The position numbers and the translations under genes are program-made. Of a DNA stretch of 64,000 nucleotides, positions 7,750 to 16,218 are shown piece after piece. Under the pieces are notes generated by a model. It was not told the origin of the DNA and searched no databases. It worked only from the letters and a program-made list of their open reading frames with translations. Each line of letters opens with the position of its first letter. Position 1 is the stretch's first letter. Origin of the DNA: Pseudomonas putida (GTDB taxonomy: Bacteria > Pseudomonadota > Gammaproteobacteria > Pseudomonadales > Pseudomonadaceae). Where the stretch lies: NCBI RefSeq assembly GCF_001976065.1, contig NZ_MNAH01000010.1, positions 186,001 through 250,000 on the forward strand. The letters are read 5' to 3'.

Positions 7750-8654
7750 TGGCTGTTGTCCTCGGCTTGCTTGTTGGCCCGGGCCATGCCCTTGGCGTCG
7801 AAGCCGCCCAGCTTGTCGCCGGACAACAGCTCATTATGGGCATGGGCAAAGTGGTGCCAGGCGAACACCGCATCCATCGCCGTGCGCTTGCCTTGCAGGT
7901 CCTCGACGTGGTTGATCGCCTGCTTGGTCAGGGCCAGGCCCATGCGCGGCTGACGGGCAATGCCCGCGGCCAAGGCATAGGTGGCCTGCTCCAGTTCATC
8001 ACGGGGCACCAGGCGGTTGACCATGCCCACCTGCCAGGCTCGGCCCGCGCTCATGCGATCGCCGGTGAAAAGGAATTCCTTGGCGATGCGCGGGTTCATT
8101 TCATAGGGATGGGCAAAATATTCCACCCCCGGAATGCCCATGCGCACCACCGGGTCCTGGAAGAAGGCGTCGTCACTGGCGACGATCAGGTCGCAGACCC
8201 AGGCCAGCATCAGGCCACCTGCGATACACGCGCCATGGACCATGGCGATGGTCGGCTTGGGCAGTTCGCGCCAGCGCCGGCACATGCCCAGGTACACCTC
8301 CTGTTCGCGGGCATAGAGTTGCTCGCCACCGGGCTTGTTGGTGTGGTCCCACCACAGGTGCGCGCGTTCGAACGGCTTGTCGATATCGCGCCCGGGGGTG
8401 CCGATATCGTGGCCCGCCGAAAAGTGCTTGCCGTTGCCGCGCAGGACGATGACCTTGACGCTGTCGTCGTTCACCGCCTGGCGAAAGCAGGCATCCAGGG
8501 CGTAGGTCATCTGCGAGTTTTGCGCGTTATTGAAGGTCGGCCGGTTCAGCGTCAGCGTGGCAATACCCTCGGCCACGCTGTACAGCACCGGGGTGTCCGT
8601 CTCGTAGACGGCGTTGTCCTGGCGGACGATGAATTCACTGTCGCTGCTGTGCAT
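7746..8654 (-). CDS. Crotonase-fold protein, catalytic Glu residues not conserved
   Basis: A 302-residue crotonase with an N-terminal extension of about 20 residues. It has the oxyanion loops GKHFSAGHDIG (about 93-103) and VHGACIAGGLML, but the two glutamates of classical enoyl-CoA hydratases are replaced (GGLML, and DPVVRMGIPG where PEV is usual). It is therefore probably not a simple hydratase; isomerisation, C-C hydrolysis or another CoA-enolate reaction is possible. It sits between ipdB and ipdC with a 4-bp overlap to ipdC, so it should act in the same HIP branch. No specific ortholog is recognised. AAGGA precedes the ATG. Confidence 0.78.
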   Translation of the reverse strand: MHSSDSEFIVRQDNAVYETDTPVLYSVAEGIATLTLNRPTFNNAQNSQMTYALDACFRQAVNDDSVKVIVLRGNGKHFSAGHDIGTPGRDIDKPFERAHLWWDHTNKPGGEQLYAREQEVYLGMCRRWRELPKPTIAMVHGACIAGGLMLAWVCDLIVASDDAFFQDPVVRMGIPGVEYFAHPYEMNPRIAKEFLFTGDRMSAGRAWQVGMVNRLVPRDELEQATYALAAGIARQPRMGLALTKQAINHVEDLQGKRTAMDAVFAWHHFAHAHNELLSGDKLGGFDAKGMARANKQAEDNSQ

Positions 8655-8670
8655 GGTCGCTGTCCTTGGC

Positions 8671-9468
8671 TCAGGCCGTACGGATGCCGGGCGGGTTGCC
8701 CTTGATCGCCGTGGCGCGGTAGTCGTGGGGATCGAGTCGGCGGATCAGCGCCAACTGCTCAGGAGTGGGATGCGCGGTTTCGTGCAACTGTGCCGACTTG
8801 AGCAACGGGAAGCCGGTGTTGTCCTGGACCTGCTCGAAGCTCACGCCGGGGTGCAACGAACGCACTTGCACCGCACGGTCCGGGCCGTTGAAATCGAGGA
8901 CGCAGAGGTCGCTGACCACGCAACGGATGTCCATCAGGTCGCGACGCGCGCCTTCGGGCCAGCGCTCGGCCTTGAAGCCGACACCGGAGACCATGTCCAC
9001 TTCGCCGCTGACGAACACCCGGCTGTTATGGCTGGGCACGAAAAACGAGTTGAGGTGGTTGATGCTGTTGCCCGGCAGGCCGCGCACGCCGAGGATCGCC
9101 GTCCTGGGTTTTTGATAGTCGCCGACGCAGGACAGGTTGGTCTGGCCCCAGCGGTCGATCTGGGTCGGCCCGATCATTGCGTGACGGCGCCCGCCCCACA
9201 CGCATTCGAATACTCGTTCGAACGACATGTAACCCGAATAACGCGCAACGTAGTCGCCACGCGGGCCCAGCGGGATCGGTTCTTCGACCAGGAACGCCTC
9301 GCTGTCGGTCATCAACAGTTCCGGGCTGTGGGTCAGTTTGGCCAGGCTGGCGCCCAGGCGCGGGATCACGCCCAGGCCCGAGGCAATCACCTCGCCATTG
9401 CCACGCCAGGCCTCGGAGGCGGCGACGATCATCAGTTCAGCCAGGGTGAAATCACAGGTTGCAGACAT
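8671..9468 (-). CDS. ipdB: IpdB: beta subunit of the ring C-opening COCHEA-CoA hydrolase
   Basis: A 265-residue class I CoA-transferase-fold beta subunit. Features are GEVIASGLGVIPRLGASLAKLTHSP near residues 25-49, GPTQIDRWGQTNLS (about 100-113) and GPDRAVQVRSLHPGV near 194-208. In cholesterol degraders IpdA and IpdB form one enzyme that hydrolytically opens the last steroid ring (ring C) of COCHEA-CoA and has lost CoA transfer. The gene follows ipdA by 12 bp, and GAGG precedes its ATG. The pairing with ipdA, ipdC and echA20 makes this reading more likely than a glutaconate or 3-oxoadipate CoA-transferase. Confidence 0.88.
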   Translation of the reverse strand: MSATCDFTLAELMIVAASEAWRGNGEVIASGLGVIPRLGASLAKLTHSPELLMTDSEAFLVEEPIPLGPRGDYVARYSGYMSFERVFECVWGGRRHAMIGPTQIDRWGQTNLSCVGDYQKPRTAILGVRGLPGNSINHLNSFFVPSHNSRVFVSGEVDMVSGVGFKAERWPEGARRDLMDIRCVVSDLCVLDFNGPDRAVQVRSLHPGVSFEQVQDNTGFPLLKSAQLHETAHPTPEQLALIRRLDPHDYRATAIKGNPPGIRTA

Positions 9469-9480
9469 GCTCGGTAATCC

Positions 9481-10359
9481 TCAGAACACGGGAAGGGGCA
9501 AGGCGCCCATGGAGTCGGCACCGCCGTTCTGTGCCTGATAGGCCTGCTCGCCACCGGCGATCCAGGTCTGCACATAGTCCTGCCAGCCGTTTTCCGCCTG
9601 GCTGCTGGCGACATAGCCCTTGAGGTGCTTCATGTCCCAGCCGTAGTCAGGGGCGCAGAGCGTCGGGTGCGCACCGAAAGGTGCATGCACCACACCGCTC
9701 ACCAGATAGCGCTCGAAGGTATTGAAGCGGGCCTGCTCGGCGGTCAGCGCCAGGCGTTCTTCCAGACGCTCGCACGAGACGAAGCACTGCTGGGCGGCGC
9801 GGGCGAACAGGTGGTCGAAATACGGGTCTGGCCCGGTCACCAGGCAGTTGCCAAGGCGGTCGGCGACGTTGACGTGCAGGAACGCCACGTCAAGGTTGAG
9901 CGCCGGCATCGCCAGCAGCACCTCGCCATCGGCATAGGGTGACTGGATCGTCTTGAGTGCCGGGTTCAGGCGCGTCACGTCAGTGGCCAGGCCACAACGA
10001 GTGGGCAGGAACGGCAGGCGCATGCCGGCGGCGCGCAGGCCCCACTGGAACATGCCTTCGTCGAGTTCCATCAGCTCCAGCTCGCCGGCTTCGCGGGCCT
10101 TGCGGTAGTAGGGTTCCAACGGAATGGCATCGAGGGTGGCGAAGCCGAACACCAGTTTCTTGACCTTGCCGGCCGCGCACAGCATGCCCACTTCCGGGCC
10201 GCCGTAGGCGACCACGGTGAGGTCCTTGACCGGTGAGCGCAGGATCTCGCGCACGATCGCCATCGGCTTGCGCCGCGGGCCCCAGCCACCGAAACCGATG
10301 GTCATGCCATCGCGCAATTGAGCGACCGCATCGGCCGCTGTCAGTTGTTTGTTCATCAT
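9481..10359 (-). CDS. ipdA: IpdA: alpha subunit of the ring C-opening COCHEA-CoA hydrolase
   Basis: A 292-residue CoA-transferase-fold alpha subunit. GFGGWGPRRKPMAIVRE is at 22-38 and VVAYGGPEVGMLCAAGKVK at 49-67. MELDEGM is at 97-103; its Glu (E101) corresponds to the Glu reported as essential in IpdA. The GWG-RRKPM signature separates IpdA from metabolic CoA-transferases. The first of two tandem ATG codons (10359) was chosen because AAGGA is 6 nt before it. It is downstream of hsaC in the same operon and upstream of ipdB. Confidence 0.88.
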   Translation of the reverse strand: MMNKQLTAADAVAQLRDGMTIGFGGWGPRRKPMAIVREILRSPVKDLTVVAYGGPEVGMLCAAGKVKKLVFGFATLDAIPLEPYYRKAREAGELELMELDEGMFQWGLRAAGMRLPFLPTRCGLATDVTRLNPALKTIQSPYADGEVLLAMPALNLDVAFLHVNVADRLGNCLVTGPDPYFDHLFARAAQQCFVSCERLEERLALTAEQARFNTFERYLVSGVVHAPFGAHPTLCAPDYGWDMKHLKGYVASSQAENGWQDYVQTWIAGGEQAYQAQNGGADSMGALPLPVF

Positions 10360-10368
10360 GACAATTCC

Positions 10369-11259
10369 TTAGTGCTGGCCGACCGAAAAGTCGTGCCCCC
10401 AAATGCTCACGCGGGTGAACTCGAAGGCCGAATGCTCGGCCCAGTCGACTTGCAACCCGCCAAAGCCGTATTCCAGATCGAAGCCGGACGGTGTCTTCAT
10501 GTAGAAACTGGTCATGCGGTCGTTGAGGTGCTGGCCGAGGGTGGCCGACAGGTCCACCGCATGGGCGTGCAGACGGTCGTGGGCGCGGCCGACTTCGGTC
10601 ATCGAATCGACCTCGACCATCACGTGCACGCAACCGGACGGCACCGGGTACTCGGCCAGCGCCAGGCTGTGGTGACGGGCGTTCTGGCAATGCAAAAAGT
10701 GAATGCGCACCGGTGCTACGGACGGGTCGGGACGGAAGTTGAAAATGTCCGACAGCTCAAAGCCCAGCACATCCTTGGCGAATGCCAGGGTGGCGTCGAA
10801 GTTCGGCGCCGGCAGCACCGTGTGGCCCAGGCCCATGTCGCCAGTGATGAAACGCGGCACGCCCTGGGGAGACACGAACGGCAGGCAATCGGAGCGATGG
10901 CCCCAGCTCAGCTCGTGGCAGTTGCCCGACGGGTCGGTCACCTTGACCAGCGCCTGGACGCCGCGCTGCTCGATCTCGGCGGCGCAGCCTGGCTGCCATT
11001 CGACACCGGCAGCGCTCAGGTGCTCGAGGGCGACCTTGAAGGCCGTCTCGTTGGCCAGCTCCCAGCCAGAGGCCAGGTAACGCGCCTCGCTGCCTTCGAC
11101 GATCAGCATGCGAAACGGACGCTCGTCCATTTTCACGTACAAGCCACCGCCCGGTGCCGGGTTCACTTGCATGCCCAGCACGTCTTCGGCGTAACGCTGC
11201 CAATGACTGAGGTTTTCGATCTGCGAGACGAAATAGCTCAAACCGCGAATGTCGATCAT
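10369..11259 (-). CDS. hsaC: HsaC/TesB-like extradiol dioxygenase (A-ring meta-cleavage)
   Basis: A 296-residue type I (two-domain vicinal oxygen chelate) extradiol dioxygenase. The iron ligands visible are His146 (GLGHTV), His212 (CVHVMVEV) and Glu263 (GFDLEYG). His197 and Tyr253 (SFYMKTPSGF) fit the BphC-type active site. In the 9,10-seco pathway it opens the catecholic A ring of 3,4-DHSA. The ATG at 11259 has GAGG 8 nt upstream; longer readings lack one. It is the first gene of the leftward operon 1553-11259 and has an 18-bp dyad 65 bp upstream. Steroid specificity is inferred from the surrounding ipd, hsaA and hsaD homologs. Confidence 0.88.
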   Translation of the reverse strand: MIDIRGLSYFVSQIENLSHWQRYAEDVLGMQVNPAPGGGLYVKMDERPFRMLIVEGSEARYLASGWELANETAFKVALEHLSAAGVEWQPGCAAEIEQRGVQALVKVTDPSGNCHELSWGHRSDCLPFVSPQGVPRFITGDMGLGHTVLPAPNFDATLAFAKDVLGFELSDIFNFRPDPSVAPVRIHFLHCQNARHHSLALAEYPVPSGCVHVMVEVDSMTEVGRAHDRLHAHAVDLSATLGQHLNDRMTSFYMKTPSGFDLEYGFGGLQVDWAEHSAFEFTRVSIWGHDFSVGQH

Positions 11260-11324
11260 GCCTGGGTCCTCGTTGGCTGAAGGGCTTTTGTGACGAGCAT
11301 TGTGCAAAGCGCCTGCCGAGGCTT

Positions 11325-11342
11325 CATCGTCCGTTGAGACTA
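11325..11342 (-). promoter_or_regulatory. 18-bp dyad operator upstream of hsaC
   Basis: Read toward hsaC: TAGTCTCAACGGACGATG, a full match to the island consensus TAGTCnnnnCGGACGATG. The half-sites TAGTC and GACGA are 6 bp apart. It lies 65 bp before the hsaC ATG, the first gene of the HIP operon. Confidence 0.75.
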
Positions 11343-11395
11343 AGCAGGCAAAGGCGTGGGGCAGATGCCACATTGGCGGGCAGGATGGACGCCCA

Positions 11396-11418
11396 CTGTA
11401 GGAGCTGGCTTGCCAGCG
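11396..11418. repeat. Single REP arm
   Basis: One arm of the GTAGGAGCTGGCTTGCC repeat family. No clean opposite arm follows in the next 50 bp, so this is an isolated or degraded copy between the hsaC promoter and the next operon's end. Confidence 0.55.
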
Positions 11419-11472
11419 AAAGCGCCGGGTCAGGCAACCATGAGTTGGCTGGACGGACGCCTTCGCTGCCGT

Positions 11473-12108
11473 TCAGCGCACGCGAATCTTCGGGTCATCC
11501 GCCCCGCGACGCAGGGTCTTGAGGAAGCCCTCCAGCGGTGCGGGTTCGGCGATCTGCGGCAAGGCGTCCTTGTCCGGGCGTTGCGCCCAGAAGGCATCCC
11601 AGGACGGAAACAGTTCGTGGAAGCTGCCCGCGTAAGGCTCGCGCCCCGGCCAACGCATTTTCAGGCCGCCGATCGGTGGTTTGTTCAGGTCGGTCGCGTA
11701 CCAGTAGCACGGCAAGCGGCGACGGAAGCACCAACGCCCGTCGATCCGCTCGTAGTCGTCCCAGTACAGCATCTGCATGATCACCCACTCGGGACCGGTC
11801 TCATGCTCGTTCTTCGAATAGACCACGCCGGTGGCGTGATCGGCATCGCTGAACTCGATGATGTGCTGCCCCAGGTGATGGGCAGTGCCATGGAACTGCT
11901 TGCGCATGGTTTCGTCCAGCCACGCCTTGAGGTGCGCGCGACCACTCTTGTCACGGCCCACGCGCACGTCCGGGGCGAAGCAGTTGGCCATGGCATCCAT
12001 GTCGCGCATGTCCAGGGCCAGGGCGTATTTGCCGGCCAGTTGGCGGATCGCGTCCAGCGACTCCAGGCGGTCGATGCGCTCAAGCAATGCGTTGGTTTCG
12101 AGGCTCAT
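11473..12108 (-). CDS. SnoaL/NTF2-like protein, possible steroid-modifying hydratase or isomerase
   Basis: A 211-residue protein with the cone-shaped alpha+beta barrel pattern of the SnoaL_4/scytalone dehydratase group. It starts MSLETNALLERIDRLESLDAIRQLAGKYA, continues LALDMRDMDAMANCFAPDVRV at about 29-49, has RAHLKAWLDETM near 57-68 and an aromatic patch WCFRRRLPCYWYATDL near 145-160. These folds host ketosteroid isomerase and small dehydratases. Its start overlaps the upstream SDR stop (TGATG), so the two proteins are likely coproduced. The reaction is unknown; a role in tailoring a ring or side-chain intermediate is inferred from the operon. Confidence 0.7.
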   Translation of the reverse strand: MSLETNALLERIDRLESLDAIRQLAGKYALALDMRDMDAMANCFAPDVRVGRDKSGRAHLKAWLDETMRKQFHGTAHHLGQHIIEFSDADHATGVVYSKNEHETGPEWVIMQMLYWDDYERIDGRWCFRRRLPCYWYATDLNKPPIGGLKMRWPGREPYAGSFHELFPSWDAFWAQRPDKDALPQIAEPAPLEGFLKTLRRGADDPKIRVR

Positions 12109-12881
12109 CAGTCGAGCACCGTGTACAGGTCCGAACCCCGTCCGCCATCCACCGCCAGGCTGGCACCGGTGACATACGAAGCCTCGTCGCTGGCCAGGAA
12201 CACAATGGCGTTGGCCAGCTCCACCGGCAGGCCGACCCGTTTCATCGGGATGACTTTTTCAGTGTTGCTGCGGGTCTTGGCATCGGCCAGCATGCCGGCC
12301 GTGGCCGGGGTGTCGACTACGCCGGGAATGATCACGTTGCAGCGGATGTTGTGCGGTGCGCCTTCGCTGGCCGCCGCCCGGCTGAAGTTGATCACCGCCG
12401 CCTTGGCCGCCGAATAACCGGCCATCCACGCCGTGCCGAACAGGCCGCAGATCGACGCGATGTTGACGATCGAACCGCCGCCCTGGGCCTTCATCAACTG
12501 CATGGCGGTGCGGGTGCCCCAGAAGGTGCCGTCCACGGTAGTGGCGAAGTTGGCGTGCCAGTCGGCGGTGGTCATGCTGTCGATGCCGCCCCAGGTGTAG
12601 GCCATCGCGTTGTTGACCAGGATGTCCAGGCGCCCGTGACGTTGCGCGGTGGCTTGCAGCGCACCGACGTAGGCCTGTTCATCGCTGACATCGGCCACGG
12701 CGATCTCCGCCTGCCCGCCTTGGGCCTGGATTTTTTCCTGCACGCCCTGCAGCGACTCGATGCGCCGCCCGCACAGCACCACCGTGGCACCCTCTTCAGC
12801 GAACCGCAGCGCGGTGGCTTCGCCGATGCCGGAACCGGCGCCGGTGACGAAGGCGATTTTTCCTTGTAGACGTTTGCTCAT
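12108..12881 (-). CDS. Short-chain dehydrogenase/reductase
   Basis: A 257-residue classical SDR. The loop TGAGSGIG is at about 13-20, CGRR follows the second strand (Arg suggests NADP or dual use), NNAM stands where NNAG is usual, and a Tyr-x3-Lys (YSAAKAA) and VDGGRGSDLY lie near the end. The catalytic Ser is in NIASICG. The ATG at 12881 has GGGAG upstream. Sitting between a second SDR and a SnoaL-like gene, it probably oxidises or reduces a hydroxyl or keto group on a steroid nucleus or CoA ester. The substrate is not deducible. Confidence 0.78.
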   Translation of the reverse strand: MSKRLQGKIAFVTGAGSGIGEATALRFAEEGATVVLCGRRIESLQGVQEKIQAQGGQAEIAVADVSDEQAYVGALQATAQRHGRLDILVNNAMAYTWGGIDSMTTADWHANFATTVDGTFWGTRTAMQLMKAQGGGSIVNIASICGLFGTAWMAGYSAAKAAVINFSRAAASEGAPHNIRCNVIIPGVVDTPATAGMLADAKTRSNTEKVIPMKRVGLPVELANAIVFLASDEASYVTGASLAVDGGRGSDLYTVLD

Positions 12882-12895
12882 GGGTGACTCCCTGC

Positions 12896-13630
12896 TCAGA
12901 TAAAGGCCATGCCGCCGTTGACGGCGATGTTCTGCCCGGTCATGAAACTGGCGTCTTCGCTGGCCAGGAACACCGCGACCCGGGCGATCTCGTCGGTCTC
13001 GCACATACGGCCCAAGGGCACGTTTTTCAGCAGCGCCTGCATGTAGTCCTCAGGGATGCCGGCCATCATCGGGGTGTTGGTCGGCCCAGGCACCAGAGTG
13101 TTGACGCGGATGCCACTGGCGGCCAATTCACGGGCGATCGAGCGGGTCAGGCCCATGACCCCGGCTTTCGAGGCGCAGTAGTGGCTTGGGCCTTCGCCGG
13201 TCAGCGCGGCGGTGCTGGAGAGGTTGATGATCGCGCCCTTGCGGCCACCCTTGACCATCAATTTGGCGCCTTCACGGCAGCACAGGAAGGTGCCGCCCAG
13301 GTTCACCCCGATCACCCGCGCCCAGCTCTCGTCCGGGGTTTCGAGGAAGCTGTCCAGCCCGCCCACGCCGGCGTTGTTGACCAGGATGTCGAGGCCACCG
13401 AAGTGCTGCTCGGCCTGGCCCATGGCATCGGCCACGGAGGCACCATCACCGACGTTGCAGGCCAGGGCCAGCACCTGGTCGCCCAGGTCTGCCAGGCTCT
13501 CGGCCAGGGCCGCCTGGTTCAGGTCGACAGCCACCACCTTGGCGCCTTCGGCGACAAAACCACGCACGATGGCCTGGCCCATGCCCTGGGCGGCACCGGT
13601 CACGAAGGCCACTTTATCGAGTAACTTCAT
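12896..13630 (-). CDS. Short-chain dehydrogenase/reductase (FabG/hydroxysteroid type)
   Basis: A 244-residue SDR. TGAAQGMGQAI is at about 11-21, VDLNQA at about 36-41 (Asp favours NAD), NNAG near 86-89, the Ser in NLSSTAALTG, Tyr and Lys in HYCASKAG and a C-terminal VNGG. The length and motifs match the 7alpha-, 3- or 17-hydroxysteroid dehydrogenase group and FabG alike. It is the first gene of the small operon 11473-13630. An 18-bp dyad 84 bp upstream and GGAG before the ATG support the start. Confidence 0.8.
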   Translation of the reverse strand: MKLLDKVAFVTGAAQGMGQAIVRGFVAEGAKVVAVDLNQAALAESLADLGDQVLALACNVGDGASVADAMGQAEQHFGGLDILVNNAGVGGLDSFLETPDESWARVIGVNLGGTFLCCREGAKLMVKGGRKGAIINLSSTAALTGEGPSHYCASKAGVMGLTRSIARELAASGIRVNTLVPGPTNTPMMAGIPEDYMQALLKNVPLGRMCETDEIARVAVFLASEDASFMTGQNIAVNGGMAFI

Positions 13631-13714
13631 AGCAATCTCCAAGTGTGCGAATACGCTGCGGCCCGCTGCAATGGAGCCGTCACTTGCATGATTGGCGGCA
13701 AGCCCCCGTGCACA

Positions 13715-13732
13715 CATCGTCCGATAGGACTA
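13715..13732 (-). promoter_or_regulatory. 18-bp dyad operator, leftward, upstream of the SDR operon
   Basis: Read leftward: TAGTCCTATCGGACGATG, a full consensus match, 84 bp before the SDR start at 13630. It is 8 bp from an oppositely oriented copy serving hsaD, so this is a two-site divergent control region. Confidence 0.75.
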
Positions 13733-13740
13733 GCGCCGCG

Positions 13741-13758
13741 TGGTCTGAACGGACGATG
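13741..13758 (+). promoter_or_regulatory. 18-bp dyad operator, rightward, upstream of hsaD
   Basis: Sequence TGGTCTGAACGGACGATG, identical over all 18 bases to the copy at 41425-41442 upstream of the MFS gene. It ends 126 bp before the hsaD ATG. Confidence 0.75.
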
Positions 13759-13884
13759 TGAATGACGGCGTCAGCGCCCAGCATTCGCTTGGCGCGCACC
13801 ACGCCAGGCGCGGCATTCCCCTTCAATTCGCTGCAGCGCCTGGCGCGGTTGTGCTTCATGAATCCGCCATCAATGGAGAACCCC

Positions 13885-14718
13885 ATGAACCAACCTGTAG
13901 ACCTGCCCTTGCCCGTTGGCCATTACGCAACCCTGCCCAACGGCCTGCGCCTGCACTATCTGGATGAGGGCGCCGGCCCCGTGGTCCTGTGGCTGCACGG
14001 CAGCGGGCCGGGCGCCAGTGGCTTCAGCAACTTCAAGGGCAACTACCCGCAACTGGTCGCCGCCGGCTATCGCAATATCGTGCTGGACCTCCCGGGTTTC
14101 GGCCGCTCGGACAAACCTGAGGACGTGCAGTACAACCTGGAGTTCTTCGTCGATTGCGTGGCGGCGTTCTTGGAGTCCGTCGGTGTGCGACGCTGCACGC
14201 TGCTGGGTAACTCGCTGGGTGGTGCAATCGCCCTGGGCCTGGCCCTGCGCCTGCCGCAACTGGCCCAGAGCCTGATCCTGCTGGCACCGGGCGGTGTCGA
14301 GGAGCGGGAAACCTATTTCAAGATGGAAGGCATCGTGCGCATGGTCAGCCTGTTCAGCGCCGGCCCCATCGGCATGGAGGAAATGCGCAGCATGATGAGC
14401 CTGCAGCTGTTCGATGCGTCGATCCTGCCGGAAAGCCTGCTGCAGGAACGCGTGGCGGTGGCGGTGACCCAGCCGAAGAACCTGTTCAGCACGATGATGG
14501 TGCCGAACATGGAAGCGCGCCTGGGCGAGATCCAGTGCCCGATCCTCGGGTTCTGGGGCAGCAACGATCACTTCAACCCGATCAGTGGCGCCCAGCGCAT
14601 CATCGACGGCACACCGAATGCGCGGTTCATCGTGCTCAACCGGTGCGGGCATTGGGTTCAGGTGGAGCATCGCGAATTGTTCAACCGTAGCTGCATTGAG
14701 TTTCTGCAGCACGGTTGA
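13885..14718 (+). CDS. hsaD: HsaD/TesD-like meta-cleavage product hydrolase
   Basis: A 277-residue alpha/beta hydrolase with a full triad: Ser110 in GNSLGGA, Asp228 in GSNDHF and His256 in CGHWVQ. The oxyanion segment HGSGPGASGFSNF is at 38-50, as in BphD and HsaD. In the 9,10-seco pathway it splits 4,9-DSHA into HIP (the C/D-ring acid handled by FadD3 and the Ipd enzymes) and a C5 dienoate passed to TesE. The ATG at 13885 has GGAG upstream; earlier in-frame ATGs lack one. It is transcribed alone, divergently from an SDR operon. Confidence 0.9.
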   Translation: MNQPVDLPLPVGHYATLPNGLRLHYLDEGAGPVVLWLHGSGPGASGFSNFKGNYPQLVAAGYRNIVLDLPGFGRSDKPEDVQYNLEFFVDCVAAFLESVGVRRCTLLGNSLGGAIALGLALRLPQLAQSLILLAPGGVEERETYFKMEGIVRMVSLFSAGPIGMEEMRSMMSLQLFDASILPESLLQERVAVAVTQPKNLFSTMMVPNMEARLGEIQCPILGFWGSNDHFNPISGAQRIIDGTPNARFIVLNRCGHWVQVEHRELFNRSCIEFLQHG

Positions 14719-14817
14719 ACCAGGCGACGCGGTGGCGGCATCCGCTTCGCCACCGCTATCGCCAGCAAGCCGCCTACAGATGTGTGTCACGCCACAAACC
14801 CCACATACCCCCCAAAC

Positions 14818-14890
14818 CTGTAGGAGCTGGCTTGCCAGCGATGGCGGCATAACGGCCACCATCGCATCGCCAGCAAGTTTGCTCCTGCAG
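14818..14890. repeat. REP-type inverted pair downstream of hsaD
   Basis: Arms CTGTAGGAGCTGGCTTGCC (from 14818) and GCAAGTTTGCTCCTGCAG (to 14890) form a long hairpin between two convergent genes, hsaD (+) and the OYE gene (-). It likely separates their transcripts. A third, partial arm lies at about 14753-14777. Confidence 0.75.
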
Positions 14891-14914
14891 GCGAACCAAG
14901 CGCTGGTGTATCTG

Positions 14915-16144
14915 TCAGCCCGCCGCCTTCTGGCTGTTCAACACGGCATCGCCGGGCTTACCCAGTACGCAGGAAGTGCCGCCGGGCGTGTACATCATGG
15001 CCACGCAGCGGTTGCACGCGGTGCAGATCGAGTCGCGGCTGGCGCCGCTGGCGAGTTTGTTGACGTAATCATTTTCGGCCAACAACACCCGCCCCATGGC
15101 GACCAGGTCAAAGCCCTCGGCCATGATCTTTTCGATGCTTGCCAGGCTCTTGGCACCGCCCAGATACGCCAACGGCATTTTCACCGCCGCACGCACCTTG
15201 CGCGCATGTTCCAGCAGATACAGCTCGCGGAATTCCACGGTCGGCTCCTTGCGACGCTGGATGGCCATGGCCAGGGCGATGATCTTGTTCTTCTGCTGCA
15301 CGCGGTTTTCCTTGGGGAAGGAAGAGCCGAACATGGTAGTGATCGACTCAGCGTTCATACCGGCGCTGAGCACCAGCAAATGCGCACCCTCCTCTTCGAG
15401 CATGCGCGCGATCCGTGCCCCGTCTTCGGCGCTGTTACCGGCGCGCACGCCTTCGGTCACGCTGTATTTGCAGATGACCGCCATCTCCTGGCCGACCGCA
15501 TCCAGCACCGCCCGCAGCACCCGGCGCGGAAAGCGCAGGCGGTTTTCCAGGCTGCCGCCGTATTGGTCGCGGCGCTTGTTGTACATCGGCGAAATGAACT
15601 GGCTGAGCAGGTAGCCGTGGCCCATGTGGATTTCCACCGCGTCGAATCCCGCCTGGCGGGCCAGGCGCGCGCCTTGGGCGAATTCGCGCACCACTTGTTG
15701 CATGTCGGCCTCGTTCATCGCCTGCTTGAGGAACATGCCGCTCATCAGGCCGATCTTGTTGAAGCCGCCGCTGGCGGACAGCGGACGCTTGGTCGAGCGC
15801 TCGCGGATGAAGGTGAAGCAGCCGCCGTGGGTAATCTGCGCGCTGGCCAGGCCGCCGGCCTGGTGCACGCCGTCGGTCAGGGCCTTGAAGTGCGGCAGGC
15901 TGGATTGGCTGAGGGTCAGTTGGTTGGGCAAGGTGCGTCCATCGCTGCTCACCGCGCAATAGGCCACGGTGGTCAGGGCGGTGCCGCCGGCGACCAGGGC
16001 CGAGTGCAGCTTGACCAGTTGCTTGGAAGGCACGCCCTGGGCACTCATGCCCTCGTTGGTGGCCGCCTTGATAAATCGGTTTTTCAGGGTCAACGGGCCA
16101 ATCGCGATCGGGCTGAACGGTGATGGGGTCGGACGAGGATTCAT
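14915..16144 (-). CDS. NADH:flavin oxidoreductase of the OYE/2,4-dienoyl-CoA reductase class
   Basis: A 409-residue protein with the N-terminal FMN-binding TIM barrel of old yellow enzymes: LKNRFIKAATNEG near 20-32, THGG near 109-112 and EIHMGHGYLLSQFISP near 180-195, with the His pair. It ends with a Cys-rich segment CTACNRC...C near 375-393, like the Fe-S site of 2,4-dienoyl-CoA reductase and the BaiCD/BaiH bile-acid enzymes, but without their C-terminal FAD/NAD domains. It would reduce an activated C=C bond of a steroid or dienoyl-CoA. GAGAGG precedes the ATG. It lies 74 bp after a DUF1302 gene. Confidence 0.8.
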   Translation of the reverse strand: MNPRPTPSPFSPIAIGPLTLKNRFIKAATNEGMSAQGVPSKQLVKLHSALVAGGTALTTVAYCAVSSDGRTLPNQLTLSQSSLPHFKALTDGVHQAGGLASAQITHGGCFTFIRERSTKRPLSASGGFNKIGLMSGMFLKQAMNEADMQQVVREFAQGARLARQAGFDAVEIHMGHGYLLSQFISPMYNKRRDQYGGSLENRLRFPRRVLRAVLDAVGQEMAVICKYSVTEGVRAGNSAEDGARIARMLEEEGAHLLVLSAGMNAESITTMFGSSFPKENRVQQKNKIIALAMAIQRRKEPTVEFRELYLLEHARKVRAAVKMPLAYLGGAKSLASIEKIMAEGFDLVAMGRVLLAENDYVNKLASGASRDSICTACNRCVAMMYTPGGTSCVLGKPGDAVLNSQKAAG

Positions 16145-16218
16145 GACAGGCCTCTCTTTATTTTTATCAGGCTAAAAACAAACGACTGCGGCGCTGGATC
16201 GCGACGCAGCCATGATCT

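Noticed and set aside
8671..10359. 3-oxoadipate or glutaconate CoA-transferase
   Set aside because: The GFGGWG-RRKPM signature and the neighbours point to the hydrolase IpdAB.
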